53,578 nt of DNA, taken from contig CAZGAV010000019.1 of NCBI GenBank assembly GCA_964523575.1, positions 1 through 53,578 on the forward strand, read 5' to 3'. The position numbers and the translations under genes are program-made. The notes under the pieces were generated by a model that had not been told where the DNA came from, ran no database searches, and saw nothing but the letters and a program-made list of their open reading frames with translations. Of this stretch, positions 31,973 to 39,919 are shown piece by piece (within the stretch, counting starts at the first letter, position 1; the number at the start of each line of letters is the position of its first letter). The stretch is from DAOUTW01 sp964523575. Lineage in GTDB: Bacteria > Zixibacteria > MSB-5A5 > GN15 > JAAZOE01.

Positions 31973-34695
31973 CCGCTCAAAAGTATTTCCGAACCGGAAA
32001 AAGCGGCGGCGTCAATTCGAATGATCTGGCCGCCGCCTGTGATCGGGCAATCCAGCAGACGGCACGCAAGTCTTTCAAGTCGGCGCTGTCGCTGGCTCGT
32101 CGTTTCGCCAAACAGGCCGGCTCTGATCGCGGCCCGCTTGGGCTGACGGCCAGCCGCGCTCTGGCTCGAATGACGCATCTCAGCGGCCTTCATCGGGAAG
32201 CCCTGTCGGCTTATCTGAAAGCTCGAGAATTGGCCGCCGATGATCCCTTGATCCGAGGCCGAATTGACCGGGCGTTAATCGACGTGTACATGTATCTGGG
32301 TGATTTCACAAGGGCCAGGCAGGCGGCGCGAAGAGCGATAACGACGTTCATCAGGATTAATTCCGATGTCGAATTGGCGCGCACGCAGGTTAATTACGCC
32401 AATGTTTTACATCGGCAGGATAAGCACCGGGACGCCGAGCGCCTGTACGCCGAAGCCGCGACCTTTTTTGAGACTTCCGGGGATCAGGTGTCGGCCGCCA
32501 AGTGCTATTTCAATCAGGCCAATACTCTGGTTCAACTTTTCGATTTGACCTCAGCCGAAAAATTATATGAAAAAGCCCGAAAAATCTATGAGGCGGAGGA
32601 ATTCGACCTCGACGCCTGCGACGCCCGCTATGGTCTGGCCTGGCTGAGAATGTTGACCGGGCGTTTTCATGTCGCCCTGCTGGAATTAACCGCCTGCGAA
32701 AATATCTACCGTGAGGCCGGTGATCTTCGCGGTGAAATCCTTTGCAGTTTGGATCGGGCCGAAGTGTATTTGTCGCTGGGGTTGTACCGCGACGCTCTGG
32801 ATGCGGCCCGATATTCCGAAAAGCGATTCGCCGGTATGAATCTCCGCTATGAACAATCCAAGGCGGCTCTTTTCCGGGGACAGGCGGCGTCGGCCATGGA
32901 GAACAAAGGTGAAGCCCAATCATCGCTAAATCGAGCCATGGCCGGATTTGCCGCTGAGAAAAACAACGGTTTTATAGGCGCCGCTTATTTGCTGGCGGCC
33001 GAGATAACCGGATCGAAGACTCAGCTGAGCCGGAACAATCTGCAACAGGCGCGCCGCCACTTTTCACGGGCACAGTTGCCTTTATGGTCGGCGGTTTGTG
33101 ATCTGCGCGAAGTCTCCGATGCAAAGCGGGCGGAGGCCGCCCTCGAGCGTCTGGAAAAAAACGATGCCGCCCATCGGGTGCCGTATCTTTATGCACTCTG
33201 GCAGACAGCCTATGGCGATTTTGAGTATGATCGGGGGCGTCGGGCCGCGGCTTGTAAAAGATGGCGTCAGGCCGCGGATCGGCTCGATGCCGTTCGCGCC
33301 CAACTCCCGCCAATCGAATTGCGCACTACATTCGGCCGCACTCAGGGCTCGCCCCATCGACGTTTAATCGCCGCCGAAATCGAAAACGACATTACGCGAG
33401 CGGCGGTATGGTCAGAGCGGTACAAAACGGCCGGAGTCTGGTCGACAATCCGTCTCGATCCAAAAAATCTTTCGGCACGGGAAAAAGTCGGGGAGAGTCT
33501 CAACACCCTGGCGCAACAAGTGGCGACGCTGGCTCGAAATATCGAATCATCCACCGGTCAAAGACGATTGTCGGCTCATACGGCCAGCCGGGCCTTGACC
33601 CGCCTCCAAAACGATGTCCGCGACCGTCTGTTCGAATTGGAACGCCATCACCGGGGACAGGTGGATTCAGATGAGAAAATTATACATGCCATAAAAAAGG
33701 TTTCCCGCGATTTACCGGTGATCCAGTTTCATCTTCAGGAAGACGATATTTTGGCCTTTGTCCACGACCGGGGCGGCACCCGTCTTTGTAAACTGCCCGA
33801 TACCGGAACGAAATTGATGATGGCGATGCGCTGGTGGCGGTTTATTCTCGAGGGCGAAATATTATCCGGTTATCTGGGGGCCTCCGGGCGGCGAAACTCT
33901 GAAGTCTCACTTTGGGCCGAGTTGGGTGAATGGTTGTGGAAGCCATTAGAGATCGACAGCCATCATTCCCGGGTCCTGATACTGCCCGAGGGAGAACTGG
34001 CCAATCTTCCCTGGTCAGCCCTGATGGTGGACAAAGAGCCGCTTCTTCGCCGGCATCGGTTCATCATCTCTCCCAGCTTGCGCCATTACCTGGCTTCGCA
34101 ATCGCATAAAGCGAAATCAAACCGGGTGGAAATTTTCCGGGGGCAGACAACCAATCTTCCTCACGCTGATTATGAAATCGAAAGCATCACCAAACATGCC
34201 AGGAAATTGGCGACCATGCATAACCCCGCCAGTCGTTCCGACTGGCCCTCATCGGGCGAGGCGTTCCTTTGGCATTATGCCGGCCACGCCCAGTTGCGGT
34301 CCGACAATCCCTTTTATTCTTATCTCTTGCTTGACGATGGGCCGCTCTTCGCCGCCGATTTTCGTTTGAAACAATGCCGGGTGAATCTGGTGACGCTGGC
34401 CGCCTGCAGATCCGGAGAACAAATTGCGGTGCCGGGAGAGGAGGCCACCGGGCTGGTGCGTTCCCTGCTGGAGATGGGCGCGCGCACGGTTCTGGCCGGC
34501 CTCTGGCCGGTCGCCGACGAATCGACCGCCATATGGATGAATTCCTTTTATGACCGATTATTTAAAGGAGACGGAATCCTCGAGGCTCATTATCAGGCTT
34601 CGAGTATTGTTCGCGAGAAATATCCCTCGGCCTACCATTGGGCGGCCTTTTCCGTCTTTGGCGCGGATGATTCAGGAGGAAAAAATGTCAATTAA
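31948..34695 (+). CDS. TPR-CHAT protein (caspase-like protease), cassette 2
   Basis: 915 residues from TTG 31948, 7 nt after GGAG and inside the end of the anti-sigma-like gene. There is no signal peptide. Tetratricopeptide repeats cover about residues 45-330 (ARTQVNYANVLHRQDKHRDAERLYAEA; SAAKCYFNQANTLVQLFDLTSAEKLYEKA). The CHAT domain (about 620-915) has His in FLWHYAGHAQLRSDNPFYS (about 780) and Cys in LVTLAACRSGEQIAVPGEEA (about 820), followed by GARTVLAGLWPVADESTAIW. Both catalytic residues are present, so it should be an active cysteine peptidase. The substrate is not known; the adjacent anti-sigma-like protein is the obvious candidate by analogy with the TPR-CHAT/Csx30/sigma system of type III-E CRISPR loci, though no CRISPR gene is here. 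Confidence 0.92.
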   Translation: MEKTSDDIAAQKYFRTGKSGGVNSNDLAAACDRAIQQTARKSFKSALSLARRFAKQAGSDRGPLGLTASRALARMTHLSGLHREALSAYLKARELAADDPLIRGRIDRALIDVYMYLGDFTRARQAARRAITTFIRINSDVELARTQVNYANVLHRQDKHRDAERLYAEAATFFETSGDQVSAAKCYFNQANTLVQLFDLTSAEKLYEKARKIYEAEEFDLDACDARYGLAWLRMLTGRFHVALLELTACENIYREAGDLRGEILCSLDRAEVYLSLGLYRDALDAARYSEKRFAGMNLRYEQSKAALFRGQAASAMENKGEAQSSLNRAMAGFAAEKNNGFIGAAYLLAAEITGSKTQLSRNNLQQARRHFSRAQLPLWSAVCDLREVSDAKRAEAALERLEKNDAAHRVPYLYALWQTAYGDFEYDRGRRAAACKRWRQAADRLDAVRAQLPPIELRTTFGRTQGSPHRRLIAAEIENDITRAAVWSERYKTAGVWSTIRLDPKNLSAREKVGESLNTLAQQVATLARNIESSTGQRRLSAHTASRALTRLQNDVRDRLFELERHHRGQVDSDEKIIHAIKKVSRDLPVIQFHLQEDDILAFVHDRGGTRLCKLPDTGTKLMMAMRWWRFILEGEILSGYLGASGRRNSEVSLWAELGEWLWKPLEIDSHHSRVLILPEGELANLPWSALMVDKEPLLRRHRFIISPSLRHYLASQSHKAKSNRVEIFRGQTTNLPHADYEIESITKHARKLATMHNPASRSDWPSSGEAFLWHYAGHAQLRSDNPFYSYLLLDDGPLFAADFRLKQCRVNLVTLAACRSGEQIAVPGEEATGLVRSLLEMGARTVLAGLWPVADESTAIWMNSFYDRLFKGDGILEAHYQASSIVREKYPSAYHWAAFSVFGADDSGGKNVN

Positions 34696-36091
34696 GGCCT
34701 TATTATACGGATTTCTGCTGATTTCGATATTGATAGTGACGGCGCTGGCGATAGCCGGCAACGGGCCGGCCGAATATAAGCCGGAGGAACTGGTTTGCCG
34801 AATGGTGCCCGGATACAATATCGAGATCATCAACGGCGCTTATGGAACCACAGTCAGGAATCATCAGCCGGAAACGGATTGCTATCTGCTGACGACGCCG
34901 GCCGGACAAGACGCCGAGAGTCTGGCCGTTATCATCAATGCCCGCCAGGAAGTGGAATATTGCGGCGCCAACTATTACCTCGACGCTCCGGAGCCGTTCC
35001 AACGCAGTTCGGCTTTTCTGGACCAGGAATGCATCGGAACCTTCCCCGATCAGGAGGCCGCCACGACGCTCAATCTGACCGAAGTTCAGACCCTTTCGAC
35101 CGGGGCCGATGTGTCGGTGGCCGTCATCGACGGAGGTATCAATCTGCTTCACCCCGAATTTGCCCTCAAATCGGGCGGAGTCTTTTCGGGCTGGGATTAT
35201 GTCGACGGCGATTCCGTTGCCTTCGATGAGCCGGGCGGCCCCGGTTCGGGCCACGGTACTTTTGTGGCCGGGATCATCAAACTGACTGCGCCCGAATCCC
35301 AGATTTATGCTTATCGCGTTCTGGATACCCTGGGTCGAGGCAACGGTTATGATATCGCCAGCGCCATCCTGCGCGCCGTGGCCGACGGTTGCCGTGTTAT
35401 TAATCTCAGTCTCGGTATGCTGGGACGGCATGACGCCGTCGAGGACGCCCTGCGCTACGCGGAAGATCAAAACGTGGTCGTGGTGGCCGCCGCCGGAAAT
35501 GACTCCACCGGCGAATGCACTCTCTTTCCCTATCCGGGCGTCAAAAATTATTGCCTGACGGTCGCGGCCCTCGATACGCTGAATCAGAAGGCCGATTTTT
35601 CCAATTATGGCGAGAAAATAGACGTCTGCGCCCCGGGGACTCAAATTTATTCTCCATTCACCGACACGCTCTATGCCTGGTGGGATGGTACCAGCTTTGC
35701 GGCTCCATTCGTCGCCGGTATGGCGGCGCTGTTGATCTCGGAAAGGCCGGAGGCGACCTGGGATGAAATCCATGGGTTGATAAGCGAGACCTGTATTAAC
35801 ATCGATTCCATAAATCCCGGATTGGAGGGCCAACTCGGCAATGGTCTTATCGATATGGTGGCGGCTTTGCAGGCGACGGCGACCTTTGTCCGGGGCGATG
35901 CCAACGGCGTCGACGGAATCGATGTCGCCGACGTCGTTTATTTGGTCAATTATATTTTCAAGGATGGCCCGCCGCCATACCCCCTGATCGCCGGCGACGC
36001 CAATTGCGATCACGAGATCAACGTCGGTGATGCCGTCTTTATCGTGCAGTATGTCTTTAATTCGGGGCCGGCCCCCTGCATGGAAAAATAG
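34685..36091 (+). CDS. Secreted subtilase (S8) with dockerin repeats, last gene of cassette 2
   Basis: 468 residues from ATG 34685, 4 nt after AGGAGGA; it overlaps the CHAT gene by 11 nt. Signal region MSIKALLYGFLLISILIVTALA. The S8 domain has Asp in VSVAVIDGGINLLHPEF (about 148), His in GSGHGTFVAGI (about 190), Asn in VAAAGNDSTGE and Ser in DGTSFAAPFVAGM (about 335). The C-terminal dockerin loops are GDANGVDGIDVADVVYLVNY and GDANCDHEINVGDAVFIVQY. Several extra Cys residues may form disulphides after export. It mirrors the subtilase at 25129 in length, triad spacing and tail. A bidirectional terminator follows at 36125, ending the cassette. Confidence 0.94.
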   Translation: MSIKALLYGFLLISILIVTALAIAGNGPAEYKPEELVCRMVPGYNIEIINGAYGTTVRNHQPETDCYLLTTPAGQDAESLAVIINARQEVEYCGANYYLDAPEPFQRSSAFLDQECIGTFPDQEAATTLNLTEVQTLSTGADVSVAVIDGGINLLHPEFALKSGGVFSGWDYVDGDSVAFDEPGGPGSGHGTFVAGIIKLTAPESQIYAYRVLDTLGRGNGYDIASAILRAVADGCRVINLSLGMLGRHDAVEDALRYAEDQNVVVVAAAGNDSTGECTLFPYPGVKNYCLTVAALDTLNQKADFSNYGEKIDVCAPGTQIYSPFTDTLYAWWDGTSFAAPFVAGMAALLISERPEATWDEIHGLISETCINIDSINPGLEGQLGNGLIDMVAALQATATFVRGDANGVDGIDVADVVYLVNYIFKDGPPPYPLIAGDANCDHEINVGDAVFIVQYVFNSGPAPCMEK

Positions 36092-36124
36092 TCCGGATAA
36101 CCGGATAATATTCGGCAAGTATCT

Positions 36125-36160
36125 AAAAAAACCGGAGCCATGGGCGGCTCCGGTTTTTTT
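36125..36160 (+). terminator. Strong terminator of cassette 2
   Basis: Seven A, CCGGAGCC, loop ATGGGC, GGCTCCGG, seven T (36125-36160). Perfect stem with A/T runs on both sides, 33 bp after the subtilase stop. Confidence 0.92.
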
Positions 36161-36337
36161 CATGTCGGATGAATGATTCCGTCAATATCCCCGGATCCGA
36201 TCCGTTCCGGCTGATTAAAAAATCTCATCAATCTTTATCCCCCCATGAACGAAACGCCGGTCTGCTGCCTCTGTAATGTCGACAAAGCAGATGGTTTTTA
36301 CGATAACGATTTGCTAAACCCTCAAGGAGGTTTTCGG

Positions 36338-37318
36338 ATGAGATCATTAAGCGGGAAATTAACTCTGGCACTGGTCGTGGCTTTGGCGGTCTTTATGACC
36401 GGCTGTTCCAAGGACACTCCAATGCAACCCATCAGCGCTTCGGATTCGAATTTTGAAACGCCGTTCTTTGCTCCGACCGGCGATCAAATACAGTTGACAG
36501 GGAAGGTCGCGACCATCGACCCGGCCGCCCGAACTTTGATTTTGAACGTCTATGGCTATCCGATTGTGGCCGCCGATGACTGCGAAATCGTGCGCATGGA
36601 ATACGGGGTCGAAATTCCGGTTACTTTCGACTATATCCAGGTCGGCGATTCCGTCCTGGCCTGCGGCCAGATACAGGAAGATTATTCCATTCTCGCCCAG
36701 CGTCTCCGCATATACGGCGAATGTGACAATGAGCCGGTCTGCGACGTATCCTTCCGGGATACCATTGTCACGATCAACTATGCCGCCGGAACCTTTACCG
36801 TGGCCGGACGGACGGAAACGATCACCATCGACGACAATACCCTGATCTGGGGTCGCAATGTCGTCCAGGATCCGGGCGGAGCCGAGGTCCTCGGCTATGT
36901 GGCCGATGACGGTCAGGCGGTGTTGAAACTCCGGCCCGATCACGGTTATCACTCGGACGTAGTCGATACCGTATTTGAATTCACCGATCTCAAAGTCGGC
37001 GATGTCGTGGAAGTCTGCGCCAACGTCGTCGATCCCGGCACCCTGCTGGCCCTGTCGATCAAACTGGCTAACTGCGATTTCAGAGTCTGCACCGAATTTT
37101 CCGCCTATCTGGCTACCATTGATTGCGATGCCCGAATTGTCACCTTCGAAGGCCTATCATGGATCGGGACGGTCTGTCCCAATGCCGAACTTCTCGATCT
37201 CGACGGCAATCCCGTCACCCTGTGCGATTTTGCGGTCGGCGATTATGTGACCATAAAGTCCTTCCCTCTGGAAGGGGATTCTCTATACATCTGTCGTATT
37301 CTTGCGACAGAACCGTAA
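36338..37318 (+). CDS. Putative lipoprotein with repeated beta domains (DUF5666-like)
   Basis: 326 residues from ATG 36338, 7 nt after AAGGAGG; the longer in-frame start at 36245 has no ribosome site. The signal peptide ends in a lipobox (LALVVALAVFMTGC), so the mature protein is lipid-anchored at the Cys. The rest consists of about three similar units of the form 'conversion to a beta strand pair, then VGDSV / VGDVV / VGDYV' (IQLTGKVATIDPAARTLILN; VTINYAAGTFTVAGR; LATIDCDARIVTFEG), the pattern of DUF5666-type small beta barrels. Function unknown; it probably faces the periplasm or the surface. It is monocistronic, with terminators before (36125) and after (37384). Confidence 0.75.
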   Translation: MRSLSGKLTLALVVALAVFMTGCSKDTPMQPISASDSNFETPFFAPTGDQIQLTGKVATIDPAARTLILNVYGYPIVAADDCEIVRMEYGVEIPVTFDYIQVGDSVLACGQIQEDYSILAQRLRIYGECDNEPVCDVSFRDTIVTINYAAGTFTVAGRTETITIDDNTLIWGRNVVQDPGGAEVLGYVADDGQAVLKLRPDHGYHSDVVDTVFEFTDLKVGDVVEVCANVVDPGTLLALSIKLANCDFRVCTEFSAYLATIDCDARIVTFEGLSWIGTVCPNAELLDLDGNPVTLCDFAVGDYVTIKSFPLEGDSLYICRILATEP

Positions 37319-37383
37319 CTCTCGTCAACCTCTTTCCTCCTATGTTTGAGGTTTACGAAGTTCCTGTAATGTGGTGGATGAAG

Positions 37384-37419
37384 ACAGGCGGCCGAATTTC
37401 GCGCCGCCTGTTTTATTTT
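37384..37419 (+). terminator. Terminator of the lipoprotein gene
   Basis: ACAGGCGGC (37384-37392) and GCCGCCTGT (37403-37411), a 9-bp perfect stem followed by TTTTATTTT, 66 bp after the stop. Confidence 0.85.
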
Positions 37420-37467
37420 GGCGTTTTCGAAGTCCGCCAGAGTCAATTTGAAAACAGTTAAAATAAG

Positions 37468-37502
37468 AAACCCGGCGAGGAGAGGGGTCCAGGGCCGGGT
37501 TT
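37468..37502 (-). terminator. Hairpin between convergent lipoprotein and fasciclin genes
   Basis: AAACCCGGC (37468-37476) and GCCGGGTTT (37494-37502). Perfect 9-bp stem with short A/T ends, about 70 bp beyond the minus-strand fasciclin stop; it probably terminates that gene. Confidence 0.6.
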
Positions 37503-37571
37503 GTTCATCAAGGACAGCCACCTTTTTCAATTACGGAAAGACCATTCTTCCGCAAGTACTCCGAATCAGAT

Positions 37572-38114
37572 TTATCGCGCTTCCTCGGTCGGGAGAATAA
37601 CTTTATCGACAACATGAATAACGCCGTTGCGGCACATGATGTCGGCTCCGATGACGTGGGCGCCATTGATCATCACTTGATCGTCCTTTGAGGTGATGGC
37701 CACGGTCTGGCCGTTTAAGGTCTTGGCCGATTTGATTTGGCCGACCTCATCGGCGGTCACGACTCCGGGTACGACATGATATTTGAGAACCGCCGCCAGC
37801 TTCTTGGGGTCGTTTAGCAAGGCGTCAAGAGCGCCATCCGGCAGTTCGGCAAAGGCTTTGTCGGTCGGGGCAAAAACCGTGTAGGGGCCGTCGCCTTTGA
37901 GGGTTTCGACCATATTGGCGGCTTTGAGAGCCGCCACCAGCATGCTGAACTTGCCCGATTCGATGGCAGTGACGACGATATCAGAAGCGTTGCTCGAGCC
38001 GGGAGCGATCTTGCCGGCTTCCTTATCGCTGTGCTGCGTGGACCCGCAATCGGCATAAGCCACACCGGTGATCAGAACCGCCAGAGCGACCAGAGTGTAT
38101 ATTGCTTTTTTCAT
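37572..38114 (-). CDS. Secreted fasciclin-domain protein
   Basis: 180 residues. A signal peptide (MKKAIYTLVALAVLITGVAYA) is followed by a short Cys-containing linker and one complete fasciclin (FAS1) domain. The H1 motif is GPYTVFAPTDKAFAELPDGALDALL, then YHVVPGVVTADEV, and the H2 region is NGVIHVVDKVILP. FAS1 domains mediate adhesion or protein-protein contacts at the cell surface. AAAGGAG lies a normal distance before the ATG. A perfect palindrome sits at 38164-38177, about 50 bp upstream. Confidence 0.93.
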   Translation of the reverse strand: MKKAIYTLVALAVLITGVAYADCGSTQHSDKEAGKIAPGSSNASDIVVTAIESGKFSMLVAALKAANMVETLKGDGPYTVFAPTDKAFAELPDGALDALLNDPKKLAAVLKYHVVPGVVTADEVGQIKSAKTLNGQTVAITSKDDQVMINGAHVIGADIMCRNGVIHVVDKVILPTEEAR

Positions 38115-38163
38115 CGTCAGGCTCCTTTATAGTGTTATTACTCTAATTGGCGAAATTGCAATA

Positions 38164-38177
38164 CTTATACGTATAAG
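38164..38177. promoter_or_regulatory. 14-bp perfect palindrome upstream of the fasciclin gene
   Basis: CTTATACGTATAAG, 50 bp before the start codon of the minus-strand fasciclin gene. It is in operator position; the regulator is unknown. Confidence 0.4.
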
Positions 38178-38204
38178 ATCCCGCATTCGTTGACCATGAT
38201 TTGG

Positions 38205-38235
38205 CCTTCCGGCGCTTCAAAGGCGCCGGAGGGCA
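38205..38235 (-). terminator. Hairpin after the 61-residue ORF
   Basis: CCGGCGC (38209-38215), 7-nt loop, GCGCCGG (38223-38229), with further CCT/AGG pairing outside. It lies just beyond the stop of the small gene at 38260 but lacks a T run, so termination is uncertain. Confidence 0.4.
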
Positions 38236-38259
38236 ATATCAGGAAGCGGGGTACGGCCC

Positions 38260-38445
38260 TCAGTCATTGCGATTGAAGGCCATCATGTCGGTGCGCCAGC
38301 AACCCTGGGAGGTAAAATCCTGGTTGGGGTTGACATGAGCGTCACAGAGCCATTCGGTTCCCTGGCCGTCTATGAAGGTTTTCATCGGACGGGCGCCGCC
38401 ATGAGCTTTTGCATTGTTGTTGGTCTGGCTGATATTGGATTTCAT
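38260..38445 (-). CDS. Small protein of unknown function (61 residues)
   Basis: ATG at 38445 is preceded by AAAAAGGAA at a suitable distance, which argues for real translation. The N-terminal 20 residues are polar and low in complexity (MKSNISQTNNNAKAHGGARP). The rest is compact and distinctive: a TFIDGQGTEWLCDAHVNPNQ stretch, then DFTSQGCWRTDMMAFNRND, with two Cys, two Trp and one His. There is no signal peptide or membrane helix. I do not recognise the family. Neighbours are a fasciclin protein and a DUF378 protein on the same strand. Confidence 0.55.
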   Translation of the reverse strand: MKSNISQTNNNAKAHGGARPMKTFIDGQGTEWLCDAHVNPNQDFTSQGCWRTDMMAFNRND

Positions 38446-38493
38446 TTTTAATTCCTTTTTGTGTTCACATTAGTTTTTTCTTCTGGAACCTTT

Positions 38494-38712
38494 CTATCGG
38501 GTCGAAACCGTCGCCCAACGGCTCCGGATCGAACGCCATTGAAGCGCCTGATAGACGGCGCCAAGGCCGACCAGGACATAGACGAAACGGGCCAATGAGG
38601 AACCGTTGCCGAATATGGCCGCGACCAGATCGAAATTGGTGAATCCGACCAGGCCCCAGTTCAGGCCGCCGACGACCAGAAGAATCGCCGCTAAAACGTC
38701 AAAACTTCTCAT
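38494..38712 (-). CDS. DUF378-family small membrane protein
   Basis: 72 residues from ATG 38712, 6 nt after GGAGG; the longer frame to 38754 has no ribosome site. The sequence MRSFDVLAAILLVVGGLNWGLVGF ... FGNGSSLARFVYVLVGLGAVYQAL is the full DUF378 (YuzA-like) pattern: two membrane helices joined by a short loop, with LNWGLVG and VYVLVGLGA. Function unknown in all organisms. It may share a transcript with the 61-residue ORF, 48 bp downstream. Confidence 0.9.
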   Translation of the reverse strand: MRSFDVLAAILLVVGGLNWGLVGFTNFDLVAAIFGNGSSLARFVYVLVGLGAVYQALQWRSIRSRWATVSTR

Positions 38713-38790
38713 ATCAAACCTCCGTTTATCTAAGTTCGTTCTCAAATTACACACACCTTAACGGCCATTGTTCATGTTTTGTTCCCATAA

Positions 38791-38920
38791 TGTCTAATAT
38801 TTTTTAATTTTTGTCTAATTTTTAATTTTATTTATTAATTCATTATCTATAAGGTGCTTAGATAATATTTTTTATGATTTATCAAAAAAATATTTTTATA
38901 TTGTGAACAAATTGTCTAAT
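38791..38920 (+). repeat. Three TGTCTAAT direct repeats in the carH promoter region
   Basis: TGTCTAAT occurs at 38791-38798, 38812-38819 and 38913-38920, all on the plus strand. The first two are exactly 21 bp (two helical turns) apart. An inverted repeat TTATCTA/TAGATAA (38843-38849 with 38859-38865) lies between. The segment is very AT-rich compared with the flanks. It is in operator position for the MerR-type regulator that starts at 38969. Confidence 0.5.
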
Positions 38921-38968
38921 TATTGGTTAAATTTATTAGTCATTATATGGACGAAAAGGAAGACGTTA

Positions 38969-39919
38969 ATGGAACATAAACATCAAATGAAAATAGTCGC
39001 CAAAAGAACCGGATTGTCGCCTCATCTTATAAGAATGTGGGAAAGACGTTACCGAGCCGTGGTCCCGATGCGTACTCCGGCGGGCCATCGGCTTTATTCG
39101 GATGAAGACATTGAACGGCTTTCGCTTCTGAGGCAGGCCACTCTTGCCGGTGAGGCTATCGGCCAAATTGCCCGTCTGCCGCGGGAGGAACTGGCCCGTT
39201 TGGTCGTCTCGGCCTCGGCGGCGACGTCAAATAGTCATGAAAGTGTCCAGGGCGATTCGGCTCAGGCCGAATATCATTTGAATCAATGCCTGGAAATGGT
39301 CAAGAATCTCGATTCGGCCAATCTCGAGTCCCGCCTGCTGCGCGCCTCGGTGGCGCTGGGTCAGCAGGTTTTTCTGGAACAGGTGCTTCAGCCGCTATTG
39401 GAAAAAACCGGGGAGATGTGGAACAGCGGCCATTTGAAAGTAGCTCATGAGCATCTGGCCTCGGCCGTTATCCGTTCGCTATTGGGAAGCATGTTTGTCA
39501 TCAGGCGCTCTGATGATAACGGGCCCGTGCTCCTGACGACCACCCCCGCCGGGCAATTGCATGAGTTCGGCGCCCTTATGGTTTCGGTTGTCGCTTCCTC
39601 AATCGGCTGGCGAACGATGTACCTGGGGCCCAATTTGCCGGCCGAAGATATCGCCGCCGCAGTCGAACAGCGGCAAGCCGATGCCGTGGCCGTCAGTCTC
39701 GTCTATCCGCCCGATGATCCCCATATTGGATTGGAATTAAGAAAACTGGCTCGTCTTGTGGAGGGGCGGGTGCGTCTTATCGTCGGCGGGCGGGCGGTTG
39801 GGGCTTACTCGGATATTCTGGAAGAAATAAAGGCCCTGCGTGTGACCGACTTGTCGGATTTGAAAATTAAACTCAATGACCTGAGAATTGAATTGGCCGG
39901 GAACAGGACCGGTTCGTGA
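38969..39919 (+). CDS. carH: MerR-family regulator with B12-binding domain (CarH/LitR-type photoreceptor)
   Basis: 316 residues from ATG 38969, behind AAGGAAGA. The MerR helix-turn-helix is MKIVAKRTGLSPHLIRMWERRYRAVVP ... GHRLYSDEDIERLSLLRQAT. A helical bundle follows with W-x8-EH (MWNSGHLKVAHEHLAS, about residue 150), the cap over adenosylcobalamin in CarH. Then comes a Rossmann-like B12 domain with the lower-ligand His in AGQLHEFGALMVSVVASSIG (about 195) and WRTMYLGPNLPAEDI. CarH-type proteins bind operators as B12-bound tetramers in the dark and let go in light. The downstream photolyase overlaps its stop, exactly as expected for a light-induced repair operon. The TGTCTAAT repeats upstream are candidate operators. 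Confidence 0.92.
   Translation: MEHKHQMKIVAKRTGLSPHLIRMWERRYRAVVPMRTPAGHRLYSDEDIERLSLLRQATLAGEAIGQIARLPREELARLVVSASAATSNSHESVQGDSAQAEYHLNQCLEMVKNLDSANLESRLLRASVALGQQVFLEQVLQPLLEKTGEMWNSGHLKVAHEHLASAVIRSLLGSMFVIRRSDDNGPVLLTTTPAGQLHEFGALMVSVVASSIGWRTMYLGPNLPAEDIAAAVEQRQADAVAVSLVYPPDDPHIGLELRKLARLVEGRVRLIVGGRAVGAYSDILEEIKALRVTDLSDLKIKLNDLRIELAGNRTGS

Noticed and set aside
25129..36091. Type III-E CRISPR (craspase) locus around the CHAT genes
   Set aside because: No gRAMP/Cas7-11, Cas1, Cas2 or repeat array is present; only the TPR-CHAT plus sigma logic is similar.
34703..36163. 486-residue open frame on the minus strand
   Set aside because: Antisense to the cassette 2 subtilase with its full catalytic triad; no recognisable motif.
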